This document shows positions 58,561 through 64,000 of a stretch of DNA of 64,000 nucleotides, piece by piece. The position numbers and the translations under genes were made by a program. The stretch spans positions 81,630,263-81,694,262 of the forward strand of contig NC_092803.1 of NCBI RefSeq assembly GCF_040954645.1, written 5' to 3'. The notes under the pieces are model-generated. The model saw only the letters and a program-made list of their open reading frames with translations. It was not told the origin of the DNA and ran no database searches. Within the stretch, counting starts at the first letter, position 1; each line of letters begins with the position of its first letter. Origin of the DNA: Diabrotica undecimpunctata. Its lineage: Eukaryota > Arthropoda > Insecta > Coleoptera > Chrysomelidae.

Positions 58561-59274
58561 ATGACGGTTTTTAGTTCAAGCGAATCAACATCAGCAGAAA
58601 TGTCTTCGGTAAATTTAACAAGCGAACAGTTTCAAGCCTTATTAAATACAATAGCAAGGCCTATTTCGGACTCAGGTAGTTTAGCAAAATGCGCTTCTCG
58701 CTTCGATGGATCAAAGGGGGCTGATATAAAAGCTTTTATAGATGCGGTCGAGATCTATAAAGAGTGCACCCACGTGTCTGACGCGAACGCATTAAAGGGT
58801 ATACCCATGCTGCTAGACGGTTTCGCCGCCACGTTGTTTCAAGGTGTTAAAAATACGGTAAACACGTGGGCCAGCGCCATTAATTTATTACGATCGACTT
58901 TTGGACCTCAAAAACCAGCCTACAGAGTATATCGGGAACTGTTTTCGACGGAACAAGATGCTAAAACTCCGTGTGACATTTTTTTATGCAAAGCGCGCGC
59001 GATAATAGCTCAGTTACCGGCAGATACATTAACCGAAGCCACTCAATTAGATATAGTATACGGTTTGTTGCATAGGAGAATACGTGAAAAAGTAGCACGT
59101 GATAAGATCAATACATTTAGCGAACTCTTAAAAGAAGCGAGGCAAACTGAAGAATCGTATGAAAATCCGGAAATAAACATTAAAAACGAAAACGAATCAA
59201 AACGGGTACGGTGTAGCTTTTGCAAAAATCCAGGTCCCGTGAAGGATGAATGTCGAAACCTAATCCTGCTCTAG
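58561..59274 (+). CDS. Gypsy gag
   Basis: 237 codons from ATG at 58561 (MTVFSSSESTSAEMSS; the second Met at residue 14 is an alternative start). Capsid-like middle: RFDGSKGADIKAFIDAVEIY, LLDGFAATLFQGVKN, LRSTFGPQKPAYRVYREL. It ends in a Cys motif RCSFCKNPGPVKDEC in which the His of CCHC is Pro. Overlaps the next frame by 25 nt (59250-59274), a -1 relation that could be a natural gag-pol frameshift rather than damage. Packages the element RNA. Confidence 0.88.
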   Translation: MTVFSSSESTSAEMSSVNLTSEQFQALLNTIARPISDSGSLAKCASRFDGSKGADIKAFIDAVEIYKECTHVSDANALKGIPMLLDGFAATLFQGVKNTVNTWASAINLLRSTFGPQKPAYRVYRELFSTEQDAKTPCDIFLCKARAIIAQLPADTLTEATQLDIVYGLLHRRIREKVARDKINTFSELLKEARQTEESYENPEINIKNENESKRVRCSFCKNPGPVKDECRNLILL

Positions 59275-60086
59275 TAACTTCTCCTACTAGCCCTAAACCA
59301 ACCTTTTCTACTTCGAATCAGATTTCGTGTTATGGATGTAAGACTCCTGGATTCATTAAGAGTAATTGTCCAAAATGCAAATCATCCAGTAAATCCTCAG
59401 CAGTATCTGAATTTATGCTTGCTGAAACAGTTAATGTCGACCAAAAGTTTGCCACAAACCTATCAACTAAACATATTGTTCAGGTCACTATTGAAGGTCA
59501 TGTAGGTCATTGTTATCTTGATTCGGGAGCACAGTGCAGTATTGCTGGCTTTCAGCTAAGAGATATCCTCTTGAAGGATGAGGTACCCTTTTTCACAAAA
59601 AGTGTAGACATGACCCTAGCGGATGGTAGGACTACTTCTACCACTGTTTTGGTCTTTGATTTAGTTGTTATCTTACAAAACTGCTCTCATAGTATTTCCT
59701 TAATTTCTGTGCCCACACACACAAATAGTCGTACCTTACTGGGGGCAGACTTCTTAAGAAAAGCTAACATCATTCTAGACATTCCTAATAACTCATGGTT
59801 TTATGGTGATGTCCCTAATATTCCCTACTCATTTGCTCCAGATCCAGCTCAGGTCAGCTCTCCTTGCCAGGTCAATAGCGTTACTCTTGCTCATTTAGAA
59901 CTACAAGTAGATGAAGGAATTTCTCTATCCTTAGAAGAAAGATCCAATCTTAACAACATTGTTAAGGAAAATTCTGATTTCTTCGTATATAATATAGACC
60001 CTACTCCATATGCTGAACACTCCTTACCGTATGTCAGAGCTATGTCCACTATTCCACCTTACCGTATGTCAGAGCCCAAAAGGTAA
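59250..60086 (+). pseudogene. Gypsy Cys knuckle and aspartic protease
   Basis: Opens with a second Cys motif ISCYGCKTPGFIKSNCPKC (Phe where His is usual; such His-less knuckles occur in insect Gypsy families as I recall). The protease then follows: GHCYLDSGAQCSIAG with an intact Asp-Ser-Gly, and RTLLGADFLRKANIILDIP as the second conserved block. The segment ends in the RT lead-in AMSTIPPYRMSEPKR at a TAA (60084-60086), beyond which the same frame continues, so the stop is a lesion. Confidence 0.9.
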
Positions 60087-61164
60087 TTACTGCGTCAGGA
60101 ATTAGATAAACTTTTGGCTCAAGGCATAATCGAAGAGTGTGAGTCCCCATATGCTTCACCCGTGGTACTTGTGCCTAAGAGAGATGGAGGTATCAGATTA
60201 ACAGTAAACTATCGACGCTAAAACGCAATAACACGTGCAGATCCCTCTGCCACGTATTGAAGATATTTTGCATGCAGCAAAGGAAACCCGATTTATGACT
60301 ACCCTCGACTTAAAATATGGTTATCATCAAATCTCTGTACGAACAGCTAATCGTGACAAAACAGCCTTCGTGTGTCCATTTGGCACCTTTCGTTACACAC
60401 GCATGCCCTTTGGTATGTGTAACAGTCCCGCTAGTTTCCAAAGGATGATTGATAAATTTTGTACTGGTCTTCAAAATCTGAATATCCTAGCTTATTTAGA
60501 TGATCTGATAATATTATCCCCATTCTTCTCTGATCACATAGATGATTTGAAACAAGTATTCAACCGGATGCGCCTATTTAAATTATGTCTAAATAGGGCA
60601 AAATGTTCATTCGCCTGTGAGGAAGTCCAATATCTCGGACACATCCTTTCACCTTTGGGTATCGGGCCAAGCGAAAATAAAGTATCTGCCATATTAAACA
60701 TGACACCACCCCTAAATGTTACTCAACTGCTAAAATTCCTGCAAACAAGCTCATGGTTTCGTAGATTCATCGAAAATTTCTCCCATGTTGCTAAACCTTT
60801 GTCGAATTTAACCAAGAAAAATGTGAAATGGACATGGGGAGCAGAACAACAAGAGGCCTTTGAATGTCTGAAACAATTATTGTGTTCCGCCCCAATCCTA
60901 CGACAAGCTGACTGCCATTTACCTTATATACTTCGTACAGATGCTAGCAATTATGCTTTGGGGGCATGTCTTCTCCAGGGGGAGAAAGAGAATGAACGAC
61001 CTGTAGAGTATGCTTCGAGACTCCTGACTCCTGCTAAACAAAACTATAGCACTACAGAACGAGAAGCTCTCGCTGTGGTTTGGGCAGTGAAGAAATTTCG
61101 AGGATACTTAGAAGGCGCTACTACAATAGTGCAAAGTGATCACCAAGCCTCAAAATGGCTATAA
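60087..61164 (+). pseudogene. Gypsy reverse transcriptase and RNase H
   Basis: 60087-60222 continues the protease frame (DKLLAQGIIEECESPYASPV, VPKRDGGIRLTVNYRR) to a second stop. A frame change near 60235 leads into an open 309-codon segment: IPLPRIEDILHAAKETRFMT, LDLKYGYHQISVRTANRDKT, MPFGMCNSPASFQRMIDKF and the intact active site AYLDDLIILSP. RNase H has LRTDASNYALGACLL, YSTTEREALAVVWAVKKF and VQSDHQASKWL. A stop at 61162-61164 and two more frame changes before 61217 interrupt it. Confidence 0.93.
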
Positions 61165-61216
61165 ATAATGGCTTAAGTCCCCTACTGGACGGTTAGCTCG
61201 ATGGGCTTTAGAGCTC

Positions 61217-62959
61217 ATGCCATATGACCTAAAAATAGAATATGTCAAAGGAAAAAAAATAGTATTTTCAGATACTCTATCAAGGCCTCCCATGACAGAA
61301 GTTCCCATCATAGCTAAAGTTCATCTAGTAAGAGTAGATTTTCCAACTCTTAGTGTTGCTGATGTTCGAGAAGAGCAGCTTAATGATCCAGATGTTGCCA
61401 AGATTATTAGATGTTTAGAAGATCCCTCTTCTGACACAAGCGTAAATTTCAAGAGGTGAGCAGAAATAGGATATATCCTGAACAATGGGATATTATACCG
61501 TTATACTCCTGAAGTAGATGAAGAAGAGCCCCAATTGGTAGCGGCTAGTACACGTATTCCTTACATACTGCATGAGTACCATGATTCCGCTACTGCTGGT
61601 CATTATGGAGTGGAGAAGACATACCAAAGAATAATAAAACGCTACTATTGGCTTGGAATGAAGAAAATTATCTCTGACCATGTAAGTAAATGTCTTGAGT
61701 GCCAACGCTATAAAGTCATTGACCTCAAACCCGCTGGTCACCTACAAACTCCTGTTCAGTCCCAGAGGTTTGAAGTGCTATCTATTGATTTATTTGGGCC
61801 TTTGCCCCTTTCTCCTCAAGGTTATACATGGATTCTGGTGGTGGAAGACACTGCTAGTCGTTGGGTAGAATTATTCCCGTTAGATTCTGCTACTGCCGCT
61901 GCCAGCGCCAAGTGTTTCATAGACAACATAATCTTACGATACGGAATCCCTCGTCGAGTCGTCAGTGACAACGGTACTCAGTTCGTGAGTGCGGTAATGC
62001 AGCAAGTGGCGCATTGTTTCGGGTACCAACAGAACCTTATACCTGTATACCACCCGGAAGCTAACCCCTTCGAACGAAAAAATAGAAACATTAAAACTCA
62101 GTTAGCTATTCTAACATATAATGACCATTCGTCTTGGTCTGAAAAGTTACCCGCTATACGGTTCGCGATGAACACTGTGAAGTGCGACTCAACTGGTTTC
62201 ACTCCTGCGTACCTCACGTTCGGTCGCGAGTTACGAACTCCTGATGATGCAAATCGTGATTTTCGAAGCATCATAGGCAAGGACAACTTCGTGCCACAAA
62301 TCACGCCCTATCTAATAACTTTGAGTAAAGCTCTTAGTGAAGCCCGCGAGACACATGAACAATCTCAAGATAGACGTAAGAAGTATAAAGACTGCCACCG
62401 CCGCTCGGTTTCGTTCGAAGTAGATGATATTGTGCTAGTCGATTCGCATACACTAAGTGACGCGTCTAAGTCCATAACTTCGAAGTTCGCGCCGCGTCGT
62501 GACGGACCCTACAAGGTGACCAAAGTGCTGTCCCCTACAACCTATGAAGTTTTACACATCGACACTCCGGATGTTCCTGCTGGAAAATATCATATCTCAG
62601 CCTTGACGCCTTTCCATGCCGATCCAGAAGATCCGTGCCCTGCTCCAGTTCAACCTCTCCGTAGAAGAGGTCGTCCAGTGAAATCCTCAGAAGCCGACCC
62701 TCCTGCTCCACTGGTCTCCTGCCCAGAGTCTTTGACTCTTGGGTTAGACGATAGCGAAATGGGCCCCTCTGTTGGAGATGACCTTGCTCAAATTGAAGCT
62801 GAACCTGACCCTATTGCCAGACGTAGACAACCCCGACCAAAACGTTGTCATTGCTGTCCTGTAGAGCTCTATTTCTGCTTAGACTCTGTTGCCCCACCCG
62901 CGAGTCGCCAGGGTGGTGCAAAGGGGGAGGATGTAACAGCCACTCCGCTCCGTGGCTGA
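61217..62959 (+). pseudogene. Gypsy integrase
   Basis: RNase-H end (LMPYDLKIEYVKGKK, DTLSRPPM) at 61217-61459 with an in-frame TGA. Then a 474-codon open segment from 61535: HHCC zinc region (HEYHDSATAGHYGVEKT, CLECQRYK) and core with LSIDLFGPLPLSPQG, RVVSDNGTQFVSAVM and HPEANPFERKNRNIKT; all three catalytic acidic residues are intact. A DNA-binding C-terminus follows (VDDIVLVDSHTL, KFAPRRDGPYKVTKVL) with a Pro/Arg-rich tail. The stop codon lies 25-28 nt inside the 3' LTR (62957-62959). Confidence 0.93.
62920..62931 (+). promoter_or_regulatory. Polypurine tract
   Basis: AAAGGGGGAGGA immediately before the 3' LTR, the expected primer for second-strand synthesis. It overlaps the end of the integrase reading frame. 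Confidence 0.88.
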
Positions 62960-63140
62960 ATACCACCGAAGTTACCATGACAGTGTCCACCGAGAGTGAA
63001 CGGTGACAAGAGACAGATATATATGTTTGTTGTTGTAAGATCTACGTTAAATTGTAACACATGGTTTTCCTTTTAATAAAATCGTGTAAATCAATATTCA
63101 CAGTCATTACCTAACTATTTTAACTAATACCCACATCACA
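62932..63140 (+). repeat. Gypsy 3' LTR
   Basis: 209 bp, same start and end as the 5' LTR; two differences by eye. Followed by the ATAT duplication. Confidence 0.97.
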
Positions 63141-63188
63141 ATATTATAAAACCAGTGTTACTTAGCTTACTATTTCAATTATTTGTAG

Positions 63189-63289
63189 GTGCTGGTTCAA
63201 CAACTATCTTAAAAAGCATCACCTTAGAGAGGGTTTGGCATAAATTTCTACAAGTGTGCGCCTTTCAAAGTTGGATTAGATTAGCGTAG
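63189..63289 (+). other. Candidate second exon of the THAP gene
   Basis: An acceptor-like TATTTGTAG ends at 63188. If joined to the donor at 57833, the phase fits (one base carried over, giving Gly) and the reading continues GAGSTTILKSITLERVWHKF for 34 codons to a TAG at 63287-63289. The product is short and not recognised, so the exon assignment is tentative. Confidence 0.35.
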
Positions 63290-64000
63290 ACCATGACTAC
63301 ACTATCATGGAGAGGTCTATGAGCTTGCCTGCCTTAAGTGTGAGGAGGGATCTGTCCCTCTCTTGTCAGTGAGATTGGTCTTAGAGTACCATATTACCAT
63401 GGTTTGCCTCATCTATGTACTTCTAACGTTCCATTTTGTAGAACAACCTATGGTGCAAATAGCCCACTAAATAGATACTTATCTTTGTTAAACAACCTAA
63501 ATATAAATATATTTAATATGTCTCTCAATAAACATATAAATATTAGTAGAAAAGAGTTACCGGTACCATAGAGTTTGGAAACTTAACTTTGTAAAATACT
63601 TCATGTTTTTATTGTAACTAGGTAATTTTTAATGTTATTTTTCCATCTTTATATTGCTGGATCTTAGAATCATAGAACTAACTGTTGGCTACATGTTTAA
63701 TTATACATAATACTGTGTACTTAACCACTATTTTGTATATTGTATTTGACATTAATTTGACATTAGAATTACAAAAAATTTAAATACTGACAAGTTCGTT
63801 TCACAACATTTGGAACACTAAATTATAATACATTCACCCATCCCTATTTTTAAACAAAATATTGCAACTATCTTGGTTTATTTTTAGCTCCGGCTGATTT
63901 ACAGCTAAATTGAAAATCTGAATTTTCCAATCTTGGTTCATCATCATTATTATCAGGTTTTTGAACAGGTAAATTTTCTGTCTCATCTGGTATTGATTAA
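63290..64000. other. No clear gene; possible minus-strand exon at the edge
   Basis: Mostly AT-rich without features. On the minus strand from 63996 to about 63838 there is a stop-free acidic reading (SIPDETENLPVQKPDNNDDE, then PRLENSDFNLAVNQPELKIN) with no Met at its start. It could be an exon reaching beyond the window or chance. Confidence 0.3.

Larger units (their letters stand above)
57916..63140 (+). mobile_element. Young Ty3/Gypsy retrotransposon
   Basis: Two 209-bp LTRs (57916-58124, 62932-63140) differ at only two positions by eye. ATAT flanks both ends (57912-57915, 63141-63144) as a 4-bp TSD. Primer-binding site, gag, protease, RT, RNase H, integrase and polypurine tract are all present in Gypsy order; no envelope gene. 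It lies between a splice donor at 57834 and an acceptor at 63188, so apparently in an intron. The coding region nevertheless has three in-frame stops and at least three frame changes. Confidence 0.96.

Noticed and set aside
60084..60086. Stop codon readthrough as natural regulation in the Gypsy pol
   Set aside because: Further stops and frame changes downstream make simple damage more likely. Only the gag/protease overlap at 59250-59274 is a reasonable candidate for natural frameshifting.

Overview
This window reads as eukaryotic, almost certainly arthropod and probably insect, nuclear DNA. It is AT-rich, has introns with GT..AG borders, and carries non-LTR and Ty3/Gypsy retrotransposons, THAP- and BED-finger transposases, MITEs and (TA)n tracts. 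I see no rRNA, no CRISPR array, no operon and no prokaryotic gene organisation. No complete, unambiguous host gene is visible. The best host candidate is a THAP-type exon at 57.5 kb, and it carries a frameshift. Nearly everything else is a graveyard of nested transposable elements, which can be ordered by their target-site duplications (TSDs).

Layout. 0.1-1.85 kb: a terminal-inverted-repeat (TIR) element split by a 5'-truncated RTE-like LINE with a 10-bp TSD. 2.05-2.9 kb: a dead Gypsy integrase. 4.4-5.8 kb: relic of a GQNKN-family transposase-like gene (member a). 5.9-13.4 kb: a full Gypsy element on the minus strand (TSD TTAG) with an RTE-like LINE inside its gag. 14.86-19.56 kb: an ISL2EU-like DNA transposon (copy A) with a YqaJ-type nuclease gene and a THAP/DDE transposase gene in tail-to-tail orientation; the nuclease gene is split by an RTE-like LINE (TSD ATTTGATG). 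19.7-21.2 kb: an RTE-like fragment that itself contains a small LINE fragment (16-bp TSD). 21.5-23.95 kb: an RTE-like LINE, minus strand. 24-29 kb: an I-type LINE with RNase H and poly(A). 29-31.5 kb: GQNKN member b. 31.6-34.4 kb: a DNA element with dense GGACGT motifs. 35.6-41.5 kb: a Jockey-type LINE, minus strand, whose ORF1 is split by an RTE-like LINE (13-bp TSD). 41.6-43.7 kb: GQNKN member c. 45.0-50.1 kb: ISL2EU-like copy B, interrupted by GQNKN element d. 50.4-56.9 kb: a long-inverted-repeat element around a decayed hAT transposase, with extra MITEs. 57.9-63.1 kb: a young Gypsy element sitting in what looks like an intron of the THAP gene.

The most interesting system is the GQNKN family: four divergent members in 43 kb. 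They share an N-terminal basic module, a C-x-x-x-F motif, a short Cys motif, and a D...DxCxGQNKN...H...(I/V)E core that looks like a DDE-type catalytic triad. Member d is open end to end (618 codons after removing one intron). It lies inside a 2.8-kb element with matching TIRs, an ATAT TSD, and seven copies of its terminal 24-bp motif repeated subterminally. That makes it a plausible intact, possibly mobile, DNA transposon of a poorly described group. Families and superfamily names are given from memory and motif reading; no search was run.
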